From Phycicoccus sp. M110.8 (lineage in GTDB: Bacteria; Actinomycetota; Actinomycetes; Actinomycetales; Dermatophilaceae): DNA of 64,000 nucleotides. The stretch is from NCBI RefSeq assembly GCF_032464895.1, contig NZ_JAWDIC010000001.1, positions 1,364,001 through 1,428,000 of the forward strand. The letters run 5' to 3'. The notes beneath the pieces are model-generated. The model saw only the letters and a list, made by a program, of their open reading frames with translations, was not told the DNA's origin and did no database searches. The position numbers and the translations under genes are program-made. Positions 42,844-53,401 of the stretch are shown in pieces. The stretch's first letter is position 1. Every line of letters starts with the position of its first letter.

Positions 42844-43240
42844 CTGTTCACCGGCACGGATCTCGGACCGCTGCATCGCTCCGTGGGTCCTTGCTTCGTC
42901 CCCTGGCGGCCACATCAGGCAAGCTTCAGGGCCGCGGGTGCGCGAGGCGACGCATCCCTGTCCCCGGCTTGTGTGGGGCTGTCCCGGCCACCCCCGTGCG
43001 CCTGGGACGGCCCCACTCCCCCAGGGCAAGGAATCACCCGGCCAACGACACTGTGGCCGCTCCACCCTGAAGCCCTTGCCTGGGTCCCGACGTTAGGGAG
43101 CCCCAGCGGCTCGTCGCAGGGACCAACGTCCCGAGGCTCGTCCCGACCTGACCCAACCCACCACCACCAAGCCGTCCAGGACGGGCAAGATCCGCCTATT
43201 GCACGAGGCGCCCGAGCCGATCGGGGGCAAACATGGACAG
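42844..43240. other. Intergenic stretch with a single hairpin
   Basis: No gene is supported here. An imperfect hairpin, GTGGGGCTGTCCC (42973-42985) with GGGACGGCCCCAC (43004-43016), has 12 of 13 pairs and an 18-nt loop; it could be a terminator of the 42382 gene, though it lies 130 bp past the stop. Frames on both strands are out-of-frame, low-complexity reads. Confidence 0.5.
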
Positions 43241-43435
43241 ATGGTGGGGAATGACGATCGTAGGGAGCCGGACCGGTCGGATGCAGGGGACGAGCACTGG
43301 ATGGCCGGGTACGAGGGCCCGTGGTTCTCCGGCCTGTCCTGCCCGACGTGCGGGGCGCTCGTGGGCAACCGCGAGGAGTACGCCGTGATGCACACCCGAT
43401 GGCACGCCTCGGTCGACGCCCGCGTCACGCGCTGA
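43241..43435 (+). CDS. Small protein with Cys-x2-Cys knuckle
   Basis: Predicted 64 aa; ATG 43241. The motif GLSCPTCGALVGNREEYAVM then HTRWHASVDARV gives CPTC and two His, a plausible zinc site related to the pattern in the small protein at 36909. N-terminus acidic. An upstream TTG (43199) would lengthen it. No function recognised. Confidence 0.55.
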   Translation: MVGNDDRREPDRSDAGDEHWMAGYEGPWFSGLSCPTCGALVGNREEYAVMHTRWHASVDARVTR

Positions 43436-43514
43436 CGACCGGGCGGGAGCGAGGGGCCCGAGCAGCCGGGGGCGGCACACCTCGCCGGGGCGGCACACGC
43501 GGTGCGATGACGGT

Positions 43515-43538
43515 CCGGGCGCCCCGCAGGGCGCCCGG
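43515..43538. terminator. Terminator of the M20 amidohydrolase gene
   Basis: A 10-bp perfect stem CCGGGCGCCC (43515-43524) with GGGCGCCCGG (43529-43538), loop CGCA, 7 bp beyond the stop at 43545. Confidence 0.65.
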
Positions 43539-43544
43539 GGGGCG

Positions 43545-44789
43545 TCAGGCCGGGAGCCACTCCCTCGCTGCCGTCAACAGAGCCTCGACCCCCACGGACA
43601 GCGTCGGCTCGATCACCGGGGCGTAGTGCGGGGAGTGGTTGTTCGGCAGGCTGCGCATCGCCGCCATCATCTGCTCCGGCGTGCTCGCCCCCGCGAACAG
43701 TGCGGGGTCGGCGCCGCCGAGGAACCAGAACGCGCAGGGCACCCCGGCCGAGTCGGCGAGCACACCCACGTCCTCGCTGCCGGTGAGCGGGCCCGTGTCG
43801 AACACCCGCTCGGCGCCGAAGCGCTCGCTGAAGGCGGACCGGGTCCGGGCCACGGCCGCGTCGTCGTTGAGCAGCGGCGGGAAGTAGTCGACGTGGTCCA
43901 CCTCGGCCGGGCGGGGCGCCCCGGAGGCCTCGGCCTCCGCCCGGGCGATCCGCTCGATCGCCGCCAGCGTGCGGTCCCGGACCAGCGGGTCGAAGGTCCG
44001 CACGTTGAGGCCCAGCTCGGCATGGTCCGGGATGATGTTCTCCTTGGTGCCGGCGTGCAGGCTGCCGATGGTGACCACCGCCGTCTCGGTGCCGCCGATC
44101 TCCCGCGACACGATGGTCTGCAGCCGCATCACCGTGGCTGCGGCCATCACCACGGGGTCGACCGCCGCCTCAGGTCGCGACCCGTGGCCACCGCGACCGT
44201 GCAGCCGGATGTGCAGGGTGTCGCTCGCCGACATCGCCATCCCGGGGTGGATGCCGATCATCCCGGCCGGGAACGGCCCCACGTGCTGCCCGAGGACGAC
44301 GTCGGGACGGCCCAGTCGCTCGAAGAGCCCGTCCGCCACCATGGCGCGGGCGCCCGCCCCCACCTCCTCGGCCGGCTGGAACACGACCATGAGCCGGCCC
44401 GACCAGGTCGAGCGATCCGCGGAGAGCGCGGATGCGGCCCCCAGCAGGCAGGTCACGTGGACGTCGTGACCGCAGGCATGCATCAGGGGCACATCGTTTC
44501 CGGCGGGGTCGGTGCCGCGCTGGGTGCTGGCGTAGTCCAGCCCTGTCGCCTCGAGGACCGGCAGACCGTCCATGTCCGCGCGCAGCAGGGCCGACGGGCC
44601 CGGACCGTTCTCCAGGATGCCGACCACGCCGGTGCCACCGATGCCCTCGGTGACGTCGTATCCCCATGCCGCCAGGCGCTCGGCCACCAGCGCGGCGGTG
44701 CGGTGCTCCTGGAACGACAGCTCCGGGTGGCTGTGCAGGTCGCGGTAGACGGACGCCAGGTCGTCGGGTGTCATGGCGGTGCCGGTCAT
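43545..44789 (-). CDS. M20D-family amidohydrolase (N-acyl-amino-acid type)
   Basis: Predicted 414 aa. The dinuclear-zinc ligands are in MHACGHDVHVTCLLGAA, FQPAEEVGAGARAMVADG and the C-terminal SEDVGVLADSAGVP. The N-terminus has HPELSFQEHRTAALV and RADMDGLPVLEATG. The family cleaves N-acyl or indole-acetyl amino acids, p-aminobenzoyl-glutamate (AbgA/B) or hippurate; which one is uncertain. An AbgT transporter lies at 55124, which makes an Abg-type role possible. Confidence 0.92.
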   Translation of the reverse strand: MTGTAMTPDDLASVYRDLHSHPELSFQEHRTAALVAERLAAWGYDVTEGIGGTGVVGILENGPGPSALLRADMDGLPVLEATGLDYASTQRGTDPAGNDVPLMHACGHDVHVTCLLGAASALSADRSTWSGRLMVVFQPAEEVGAGARAMVADGLFERLGRPDVVLGQHVGPFPAGMIGIHPGMAMSASDTLHIRLHGRGGHGSRPEAAVDPVVMAAATVMRLQTIVSREIGGTETAVVTIGSLHAGTKENIIPDHAELGLNVRTFDPLVRDRTLAAIERIARAEAEASGAPRPAEVDHVDYFPPLLNDDAAVARTRSAFSERFGAERVFDTGPLTGSEDVGVLADSAGVPCAFWFLGGADPALFAGASTPEQMMAAMRSLPNNHSPHYAPVIEPTLSVGVEALLTAAREWLPA

Positions 44790-45034
44790 GCACTTCCCCT
44801 TCGCCGTGGTCTCGACGATGTGAGTGTGCGTTCGACCGGCTGCCTCGTCAACTGACGGCAGATGAACAGCGTTGCGAGACAGACGAATTCAGACTTTTCT
44901 CGATCGAGGCGGCCACCACTTCCCTGCTGGCAGCCCCGGGCGCCATCGCTTGTGACGCCGGCCGGGGGCGCGCCAGCGGGACGGCGGTGCCGAGGTGAGC
45001 GACAGTAGCCGGGAGCGCCGGCAGCCGGCGGGCG

Positions 45035-45892
45035 TCAGGCGTCGGGGTCCGGCTGCAGGCCGAGCACGCGGTCTGCCCGCGCGGCGGCGCTCACCTCGTT
45101 GGTGGGGGCCAGGGTGAAGTCCTCGACGAGCGCGGCGGACAGCTCCGCCAGGGTCACCCCCCGCTGCCGCGCCGACCACCACAGCAGCTCGAGCGCGGCG
45201 TCCGGGGTGAGCCGGTATGCCGCGACGAGGATGCCCTTGGCGTGCTCCACCACCGCGTTGAAGGCAGTCGGCTCGAGCACCGTCAGCCCGCCGTACGGCT
45301 GGGGGTGGTCGACGAAGTCGGTCAGGTCGACGAAGTAGCCGTTGACGGCCACGACCCGCCGGTCCTCGTCGAAGACGCCGATGCCGATCGAGAGGACGTG
45401 ACGGACCCCGCCCCCGGCGTCGATGACGCGGTGCCGGCAGCAGAACGGCTCACCGGTCGCGAGCGCCCCGCTGAGCGTGCCCTCGGTGCGCGTCCGGTCC
45501 TCGGGGTGCTTGTGGGCCAGCAGCAGCTCCGTGGTGGGCTCGGCCTCGTGGGGGCTGAGCCCGTGCAGCTCGAACATCTCGTCCGACCACCACCAGCGGT
45601 TGGCGCGCACGTCGTAGGAGAACCGCGCCATGGTCTCGGGCACACCGGCTGCCACTGCGACGAGGACCTGCTCGGCCTCGGGGACCGCGCCCAGGAACGG
45701 GTCCGTCCCGACACCGCCTCCCGGGGCCCGCGGACCCTCGTGGGCGCCCGACCCGACGCCGTCGGCAGCACCCCCCGGATCGAGCGGAGAGGGGTTGACG
45801 GGGGTGGAGCGGGAGAGGGGGTCGGGGGGCGAGACCGGGTCCTCCGTGATCATGTCCAGGCGTCCGATCTTCGCGGTGGGGAACTCGTCCAT
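45035..45892 (-). CDS. PAS-ANTAR RNA-binding regulator
   Basis: Predicted 285 aa. A disordered Pro/Gly-rich N-terminus (about 15-70) is followed by a PAS domain (about 85-200: FSYDVRANRWWWSDEMFELH, HPEDRTRTEGTLSGALATG) and a C-terminal ANTAR domain (about 215-270: NAVVEHAKGILVAAYRLTPD, ALELLWWSARQRGVTLAEL). ANTAR proteins bind paired mRNA hairpins and act as antiterminators. The signal sensed by the PAS domain and the target RNAs are unknown. Divergent from the transporter at 46001. Confidence 0.88.
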   Translation of the reverse strand: MDEFPTAKIGRLDMITEDPVSPPDPLSRSTPVNPSPLDPGGAADGVGSGAHEGPRAPGGGVGTDPFLGAVPEAEQVLVAVAAGVPETMARFSYDVRANRWWWSDEMFELHGLSPHEAEPTTELLLAHKHPEDRTRTEGTLSGALATGEPFCCRHRVIDAGGGVRHVLSIGIGVFDEDRRVVAVNGYFVDLTDFVDHPQPYGGLTVLEPTAFNAVVEHAKGILVAAYRLTPDAALELLWWSARQRGVTLAELSAALVEDFTLAPTNEVSAAARADRVLGLQPDPDA

Positions 45893-46000
45893 GCCACCCT
45901 ACCTGCGCAAACGCCCCAACCGGGACCAGACTCCCCACAGTTTCCCCTGGCCGCCGGGCCACGCTGGCGAGCGTCGGGCGCCGGTCCTATCGTCGCCCTG

Positions 46001-47254
46001 ATGGACACCTTTGAGCCGGGGGGCACGAAGGGGGAACGGGAAGGCGCGTTCGCGAGGGCGAGGCGCCTGCTGGTCGACGTCGTGCGGGGGTGGTGGGACG
46101 CCGCGTCGACCGCGGCGCGCACCGCCGGCCCGCAACGGGACGCCGCGCTCCTCATGGGCAAGGCGGCCCTTGCCACCGTCGTCGCCTGGCAGTTCGCCGA
46201 CCGCGTCCTCGGCAGCCACCAGGCGTTCTACGCGCCGATGGCGGCCCTGCTCGTCGTCGACCGGACGATGGTGCGCTCGATCGGCGCGAGCGCCCAGCGC
46301 GTCGCGGCGGTCGTGGTCGGCATGCTGACGGCCTGGCTGGTCGGGTCGACCCTCGGGGTGCACTGGTGGTCGATGCTGCCGGTCATCTACCTCGCGCTGC
46401 TCATCGCGCGGTGGCGGCGCCTCGGCGACCACGGCATCCAGGTGCCCACCATGGTCCTGCTGTCCCTGCTGACCGTCGGTGGCACCAACGTCGACTTCAC
46501 CTACCTCACGGTGGTCGAGACGATCGCCGGCGGCGTCATCGGCGTCCTGACGAACGCGATCGTGCTCCCGCCCCTGCACCTGCGGGAGCCGCGCGAGCAG
46601 ATCATGAGCCTGACGACCCGGGTCAGCGAGCTGCTGGCCTCGATCGCGGGCGGCCTGCGCGAGGGGTGGGACGCCGAGGAGGCCCGTGGCTGGTACGACA
46701 CCAGCACCGAGATCATCCAGCTCGCACCGCAGGTGCACGCCGAGATCGAGACCGGCCGCGAGAGCACCCGCTTCAACCCGCGCGACAACCTCCGGGGCCT
46801 CAGCGTCGACTGGTCCGGGTACGCCGCGGCGGTCGAGGCCGTCCGGCGCACGCAGTGGCAGGTCTCGGGCATCGCCCGCACCCTCGTCGACGCCGCGGAC
46901 GAGGGTGAGGCCCTCCCCGCCCCCAGCCAGCAGTTCCTCGAGGCGTATGCCGAGGCGCTCGACCACGTCGGCGCGGCGGTCAACCACTTCGGCATCGACG
47001 ACGACGAGGAGCGCCACGAGGTGCGCCGAGAGCTGGGCGAGGCGGTCACCATCCTCGACCGCCTGGGCGACCAGGTGCGCGAGACGCGGCTGGACGACCC
47101 GAAGGCCTGGCCGGCATACGGCGCACTGCTGCTGGACGCCCGCCGGCTCGCGCGTGAGCTCGAGCTGCAGACCGACGAGGCGGTGGTGCCCACCGACAGC
47201 GGGCCCATCCGCATCCCCAAGGAGGGGCTGCGGCGCCGGGTCCAGGGCCAGTGA
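46001..47254 (+). CDS. Aromatic acid exporter (FUSC-like) membrane protein
   Basis: Predicted 417 aa. The first half has about four to six membrane helices (AALLMGKAALATVVAWQFAD, FYAPMAALLVVDRTMVRSIG, MLPVIYLALLIARW), matching the aromatic-acid exporter/FUSC family. The second half is cytoplasmic and helical with many acidic and Arg residues (AAVEAVRRTQWQVSGIARTL). Likely a proton-linked exporter of organic acids. The long frame 45242 onwards is not coding before 46001. Confidence 0.85.
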   Translation: MDTFEPGGTKGEREGAFARARRLLVDVVRGWWDAASTAARTAGPQRDAALLMGKAALATVVAWQFADRVLGSHQAFYAPMAALLVVDRTMVRSIGASAQRVAAVVVGMLTAWLVGSTLGVHWWSMLPVIYLALLIARWRRLGDHGIQVPTMVLLSLLTVGGTNVDFTYLTVVETIAGGVIGVLTNAIVLPPLHLREPREQIMSLTTRVSELLASIAGGLREGWDAEEARGWYDTSTEIIQLAPQVHAEIETGRESTRFNPRDNLRGLSVDWSGYAAAVEAVRRTQWQVSGIARTLVDAADEGEALPAPSQQFLEAYAEALDHVGAAVNHFGIDDDEERHEVRRELGEAVTILDRLGDQVRETRLDDPKAWPAYGALLLDARRLARELELQTDEAVVPTDSGPIRIPKEGLRRRVQGQ

Positions 47255-47285
47255 GGGACCGGGGCGCGACGGGGAGGGCGGGCGC

Positions 47286-47501
47286 CTAGGTGGTCGGCTG
47301 CTCCTGCGTGCGCAGCCACCGCTCCCGGTGCTCCTGGAAGGAGATGCCGCCGGTGGTCCGGTTGACGACGTCCGCGACGACCTCGCGCGGGAACAGGCTG
47401 CCGTCGCCGCGGCTGCCGACGGTCTGCAGGACGCGGCTAATGGTCGCCTCGTCGAGGTCCGCGAACAGCTCGGGGTACAGCTGCAGGTAGCGCCGTGGCA
47501 T
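47286..47501 (-). CDS. Small hypothetical protein
   Basis: Predicted 71 aa, ATG 47501. Sequence MPRRYLQLYPELFADLDEAT then ISRVLQTVGSRGDGSLFPRE; charged, no Cys or membrane span. The N-terminal YLxLYPELFADLDEATI pattern feels antitoxin-like, but there is no evident toxin partner, so I leave it unnamed. Convergent with the transporter gene at 46001. Confidence 0.6.
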   Translation of the reverse strand: MPRRYLQLYPELFADLDEATISRVLQTVGSRGDGSLFPREVVADVVNRTTGGISFQEHRERWLRTQEQPTT

Positions 47502-47616
47502 CGTGGTCCAGCCTTCGTGGGGGTGAGCGGAATGCTAGGCCAGCAGAGGACCCCGTGGGCACATCAGCGACAAACTCACAGAAAGCGCACATGGGCCGGC
47601 CTGCCAGACTGTGCGG

Positions 47617-48618
47617 GTGAGCAACGTCGAGACCGACCCGCACGAGACGGTCTGCCACGGCGCCGACGGGGCCGAGGCGGACGACCACCGCGTCGAGGTG
47701 CTCGAGCCCCGCGACGTCCCGCTCGGCGGACCGCGGGCCATGACGGTGCGCAGGACCCTGCCGCAGCGGCAGCGTTCGATGATCGGCGCCTGGTGCTTCG
47801 CCGACCACTACGGCCCCGACGACGTCTCGCGGACGGGCGGCATGGACGTGCCGCCCCACCCGCACACCGGGCTGCAGACCGTGAGCTGGCTGTTCACCGG
47901 CGAGGTCGAGCACCGCGACAGCCTGGGCACCCACGCCCTGGTCCGGCCCGGCGAGCTCAACCTCATGACCGGTGGCCACGGGATCGCCCACTCCGAGGTG
48001 TCGACCCCGGGCACGACGACGCTGCACGGCGTCCAGCTCTGGGTGGCGCTGCCCGACTCGGACCGCGACGCCCCCCGCGACTTCCAGCACCACGCGCCGA
48101 CGCCAGTCGAGCTCGACGGCGCGACCGTGTCGGTCTTCCTGGGCTCGCTGGCGGGGCAGGTCTCGCCGGTGCGGACGGCCACCCCGCTGCTGGGGGCGGA
48201 GGTCGTGCTTCGGCCGGGTGCCCGGCTCGAGCTCGCCGTCGACCCGTCCTTCGAGCACGGCGTCCTCGCCGACACCGAGGGGGTCGAGCTCGCCGGCACC
48301 CTGCTGCCCCGGGCCGGGCTCGGCCACCTGCCGCCCGGACGCAGCTCGCTCACCCTCGCCAACACGTCCGCCGCACCGGCGCGGGCCGTCCTGCTCGGCG
48401 GGCCCCCGTTCGAGGAGGACATCGTCATGTGGTGGAACTTCGTGGGCCGCAGCCACGAGGACATCGAGCGGGCGCGTGAGGAGTGGATGGCCGGGTCCGA
48501 CCGGTTCGGCGAGGTGCAGGGGTATGCCGGTGCCGTCCAGCACCTGCCCGCGCCCGCCCTGCCAGCCGTGCGGATCCGCCCGCGCCGCAATGCCGCCCGG
48601 CCCGACCGGGACTCGTGA
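47617..48618 (+). CDS. Pirin-family protein
   Basis: Predicted 333 aa with two cupin barrels. The N-terminal pirin metal site is visible: PHPHTGLQTVSWLFTGEVEH then HGIAHSEV. The C-terminal part has PFEEDIVMWWNFVGRSHEDI. Pirins act as quercetin dioxygenase-like or redox-regulatory proteins. GTG 47617 or 47611 are both possible starts. The stop overlaps the next gene by 4 bp. Confidence 0.92.
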   Translation: MSNVETDPHETVCHGADGAEADDHRVEVLEPRDVPLGGPRAMTVRRTLPQRQRSMIGAWCFADHYGPDDVSRTGGMDVPPHPHTGLQTVSWLFTGEVEHRDSLGTHALVRPGELNLMTGGHGIAHSEVSTPGTTTLHGVQLWVALPDSDRDAPRDFQHHAPTPVELDGATVSVFLGSLAGQVSPVRTATPLLGAEVVLRPGARLELAVDPSFEHGVLADTEGVELAGTLLPRAGLGHLPPGRSSLTLANTSAAPARAVLLGGPPFEEDIVMWWNFVGRSHEDIERAREEWMAGSDRFGEVQGYAGAVQHLPAPALPAVRIRPRRNAARPDRDS

Positions 48619-49607
48619 GCGCCCGGGGACCGTCGCGCGGCACCCGTCGCAGGCGCCTCCTCGGTGCCGGTGCAGCCCTGGGGGTCGTGGCCGCGCTGGC
48701 GCTCACGGCATACGCCACCACGCCCCGCACGCACGGCGTCGCCGGGGACTGGCAGGCGAAGCCGCTGGACGGACGGGTCGTGGGCACCGTCCTGCTCAGC
48801 GGCGACCACACGGCACTGGACCTGCGGACCGGGAAGTCGGTCTCGCTGGGCTCGGCGGCCGGTGGGCGGCCGTATGCCGGGGACGGGCGCCTCGTCGTCG
48901 CCGGCGCCCACCGGGTGGACTCGGTGGGGCTCGACGGCACGGGCCGCTGGACCTGGCGCCCTCCGGCCGGGCAGGCGCCGGTGCCGCTGGCAGCCCGGCG
49001 CGGCACCACCCTCGTCGCGACCTGCCCGGACGAGGCATCGGCGCCGTGCGACCTCGTCGGGATCGACGCCCGCGGCCACGAGGCGTGGCAGACCAACGGC
49101 ACCACCGGCAGCGGTCGCGTCGCGGCCCCGGCCGACCAGGGGCTGCCGCACGCGTACGCCAGCGCGAACCAGGGCGGCGGTGTCGTCCTCCTCGACCCGG
49201 TCGACGGGCGGGAGTCGCTGGTCCCGGGGCAGCGCTTCAGCGCGGAGCCCGACGGGCCGGTGGTCGTGACGGCGGTCCAGGGCGGCCAGTGCGTGCTGAC
49301 GGCGTACGACGGCGCCGACCCGGTGTCGACGCGGGTCCTCGCACGGTGCCCCGACGACGTCCCGGCGAGCGTGGAGGTGGGTGGCGCCGCCCACCTCACC
49401 GTCGCCCGCGAGCGCCGCAGCACTCCCGCGAACCCGCTGCGCTGGGGCTCCCCGACGACCGTCCTCACGGTCGTCGACACCCGCAGCGGCCGACAGGTGG
49501 GCCGGGTCGCCGCGACCGGGCGGCTCGACCTGCTGCTGCTCGACGGCGACGGGCTGGTCGTGCGGACCGACGAGGGGATCACCCGGTACACGCTGCCGCA
49601 GCACTGA
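48615..49607 (+). CDS. Secreted beta-propeller-like (PQQ-type) protein
   Basis: Predicted 330 aa from GTG 48615. A Tat/Sec-type N-terminus with Arg cluster and hydrophobic stretch (RRRRLLGAGAALGVVAALAL) is followed by repeated beta segments with GTG/DLR/GxxxW patterns (LSGDHTALDLRTGKSVSLG, VDSVGLDGTGRWTWRPP), typical of PQQ-like propellers. It is coupled to the pirin gene by overlap. No enzymatic motif is seen. Confidence 0.8.
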   Translation: MSARGPSRGTRRRRLLGAGAALGVVAALALTAYATTPRTHGVAGDWQAKPLDGRVVGTVLLSGDHTALDLRTGKSVSLGSAAGGRPYAGDGRLVVAGAHRVDSVGLDGTGRWTWRPPAGQAPVPLAARRGTTLVATCPDEASAPCDLVGIDARGHEAWQTNGTTGSGRVAAPADQGLPHAYASANQGGGVVLLDPVDGRESLVPGQRFSAEPDGPVVVTAVQGGQCVLTAYDGADPVSTRVLARCPDDVPASVEVGGAAHLTVARERRSTPANPLRWGSPTTVLTVVDTRSGRQVGRVAATGRLDLLLLDGDGLVVRTDEGITRYTLPQH

Positions 49608-49636
49608 CGCCGACCGCGGTCCGGCAGACTGGAGCC

Positions 49637-49855
49637 ATGGCCCCCACGTCCCAGCGGCCCCGGCGCACGGGCGCCGCGGCGTACCTGCCGCTCGTCGTCG
49701 CGATCTGCGCGATGGTGCTCGTCCGCGAGCTCGTGACGGCGTTGTGGCCCGACCTGTCGAGCTGGGTCGCGTTCGTCGCCGCCCTGGCGGTCGGGTGGGT
49801 GGCCTACGCCCGCGTGGAACGGTTCCTCGCCCGACGCGGGAAGGACCGCCCATGA
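49637..49855 (+). CDS. Small two-span membrane protein
   Basis: Predicted 72 aa. Two hydrophobic segments (YLPLVVAICAMVLVRELV and WVAFVAALAVGWVAYARV), basic C-terminus (RFLARRGKDRP). Stop overlaps the SDR start by 4 bp (ATGA). Unknown function. Confidence 0.7.
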   Translation: MAPTSQRPRRTGAAAYLPLVVAICAMVLVRELVTALWPDLSSWVAFVAALAVGWVAYARVERFLARRGKDRP

Positions 49856-50694
49856 CCTCCACCTCGCTCGCCCCCGTCCTCGTCACCGGCTGCTCGTCGG
49901 GGATCGGCGCGGCCACGGCCGAGCTGCTGCTCAAGGCCGGCCACACCGTCTACGCGACCGCCCGGCGCACCGAGGCGCTCGCCGACCTCGAGGCCGCGGG
50001 CGCCCGCGTGCTGGCGCTCGACGTGACCTCCGAGGAGTCGATGTCCTCGGCCGTCAAGGCGGTCGAGGACGAGCACGGCCGGGTCGGCGCGCTGGTCAAC
50101 AACGCCGGCTACGGCGAGTACGGCACGATCGAGGAGACCGACCTCGACAAGGTGCGGCAGATGTTCGAGACCAACGTCTTCGGACTCGCCCGGCTCACCC
50201 AGCTCGTGCTGCCGGCGATGCGCGCGGCCCGCTCGGGGCACATCGTCAACATCGGGTCCATGGGCGGCCGGCTCACGTGGCCGGTCGGTGGGTACTACCA
50301 CGCCACCAAGTACGCCGTGGAGGCGATCAGCGACGCCCTGCGCAACGAGGTCCGCCCGTTCGGCATCTCGGTCAGCCTGGTCGAGCCGGGCCTGATCCGC
50401 ACCGGCTTCGAGGAGACCGCACTGACCTCCGAGGCGCACGCCGGCACCGACGGGTCGCCGTATGCCGACCTGCTCGCCACCAGCGCGAGCATCACCACGG
50501 GCGGCTACTCCAACCCGCTGCTGGCCAGCGGTCCCGAGGCCGTCGCCAGGGTCGTGCTCAAGGCGGTGGAGTCGCGCTCTCCGCGCAGCCGCTACGTCGT
50601 GACCGCCGCCGCGCGCGCCGCCATCACGGCACGGACCGTGGGCGGCGACCGCGTGTGGGACGCGATCGTGCGCAACCAGTTCGGCTCGCACTGA
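49852..50694 (+). CDS. Short-chain dehydrogenase/reductase
   Basis: Predicted 280 aa classical SDR: cofactor motif TGCSSGIGAATAE (residues 13-25), NNAG at about 84, Ser and YYHATKYAVEA (Tyr-x3-Lys) catalytic residues near 147-151. Substrate unknown; long C-terminal part (about 250 onward) is atypical. Overlaps the small upstream membrane gene; co-translation likely. Confidence 0.92.
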   Translation: MTSTSLAPVLVTGCSSGIGAATAELLLKAGHTVYATARRTEALADLEAAGARVLALDVTSEESMSSAVKAVEDEHGRVGALVNNAGYGEYGTIEETDLDKVRQMFETNVFGLARLTQLVLPAMRAARSGHIVNIGSMGGRLTWPVGGYYHATKYAVEAISDALRNEVRPFGISVSLVEPGLIRTGFEETALTSEAHAGTDGSPYADLLATSASITTGGYSNPLLASGPEAVARVVLKAVESRSPRSRYVVTAAARAAITARTVGGDRVWDAIVRNQFGSH

Positions 50695-52326
<1,632 letters not shown>

Positions 52327-52344
52327 GCCGGGAGGGTACGCCGC

Positions 52345-53394
52345 GTGGTCGCCGCCGTCGCCCCGCTCACCGCCCCCGTCGCGCCTGACGAGGCGCTGCG
52401 GCGGATCGCCTTCCTGCTCGAGCGCGAACGGGCCGGGTCCTACCGGGTCGAGGCCTTCCGCAAGGCCGTGGTCACCGTCCGCGAGACGCCGGAGGACGAG
52501 CTCCGGGCGCGACACGAGGCGGGCACGCTCCAGGACCTGCCCGGCATCGGGAAGTCCACCGCAGGGGTCGTGGCGGAGGCGCTGGACGGCGAGCTCCCGG
52601 CATACCTGACAACGTTGCAGGACAAGGCGAAACCGCTCGTCACGGGCGGTGAGTACCTGCTCGCTCGCATCACCGGCGACTGCCACTCGCACTCGAGCTG
52701 GTCCGACGGCGGCAGCCCGATCGAGGAGATGGTCCTGACCGCCGTCGAGCTCGGCCACGAGTGGCTGGCGCTCACCGACCACTCCCCGCAGCTGCGCGTC
52801 GCGAACGGGCTGACGGCCGAGCGGCTGACCAAGCAGCTGGCGATCGTCGACGCGGTCAACGCCTCGCTCGGCGACAGCTTCCGGCTGCTCAAGGGGATCG
52901 AGGTCGACATCCTCGACGACGGCTCGCTCGACCAGACCGACCGGATGCTGGGGCAGCTCGACGTCGTCACCTCGAGCGTCCACTCCAAGCTGCGGATGAA
53001 CGCAGCGCCCATGACCCGGCGCATGGTGGCGGCCGTCTCGAACCCGCGCGTCAACGTCCTCGGCCACTGCACCGGGCGGCTCGTCGAGGGGACCCGGGGG
53101 AAGCGGCCGCAGTCGGAGTTCGACGCGCGCTCGGTCTTCGAGGCCTGCGCCGAGCACGGCACCGCCGTGGAGATCAACAGCCGTCCCGAGCGCTGCGACC
53201 CGCCCGACGAGCTCGTCGAGCTGGCGATGGAGGTCGGCTGCCTGTTCGCGATCGACTCCGACGCCCACGCGCCCGGGCAGCTGGAGATGAAGGCGTACGG
53301 CTGCGAGCGCGCCGAGCGACTCGGCATACCCGAAGACCGGATCGTCACGACGTGGCCGGTCGAACGGCTGCTGGAGTGGACGTCGGGCACTTGA
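52345..53394 (+). CDS. PHP-domain phosphoesterase with N-terminal HhH region
   Basis: Predicted 349 aa. N-terminal helix-hairpin-helix segment (about residues 12-75: AFLLERERAGSYRVEAFRKA, LQDLPGIGKSTAGVVAEAL), then a PHP metal-binding domain: GDCHSHSSWSDGG, LALTDHSPQLRVA, LKGIEVDILDDGSLD, SSVHSKLRM, CHTGR-like HCTGRLVEGTRG and SDAHAPG. This is the layout of the C-terminal half of bacterial DNA polymerase X without the polymerase core. Role probably in DNA repair or as histidinol-phosphatase-like enzyme; uncertain. GTG start with GGAGGG upstream. Confidence 0.9.
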   Translation: MVAAVAPLTAPVAPDEALRRIAFLLERERAGSYRVEAFRKAVVTVRETPEDELRARHEAGTLQDLPGIGKSTAGVVAEALDGELPAYLTTLQDKAKPLVTGGEYLLARITGDCHSHSSWSDGGSPIEEMVLTAVELGHEWLALTDHSPQLRVANGLTAERLTKQLAIVDAVNASLGDSFRLLKGIEVDILDDGSLDQTDRMLGQLDVVTSSVHSKLRMNAAPMTRRMVAAVSNPRVNVLGHCTGRLVEGTRGKRPQSEFDARSVFEACAEHGTAVEINSRPERCDPPDELVELAMEVGCLFAIDSDAHAPGQLEMKAYGCERAERLGIPEDRIVTTWPVERLLEWTSGT

Positions 53395-53401
53395 CGAGCC
53401 G

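Noticed and set aside
42802-43065. Minus-strand 87-codon frame
   Set aside because: Pro/Gly/Arg-rich, no conservation I recognise, lies in a spacer with a hairpin.
41098-43435. Integrative element in tRNA-Lys
   Set aside because: No integrase and no duplicate of the tRNA 3' end seen; kept only as a low-interest accessory region.
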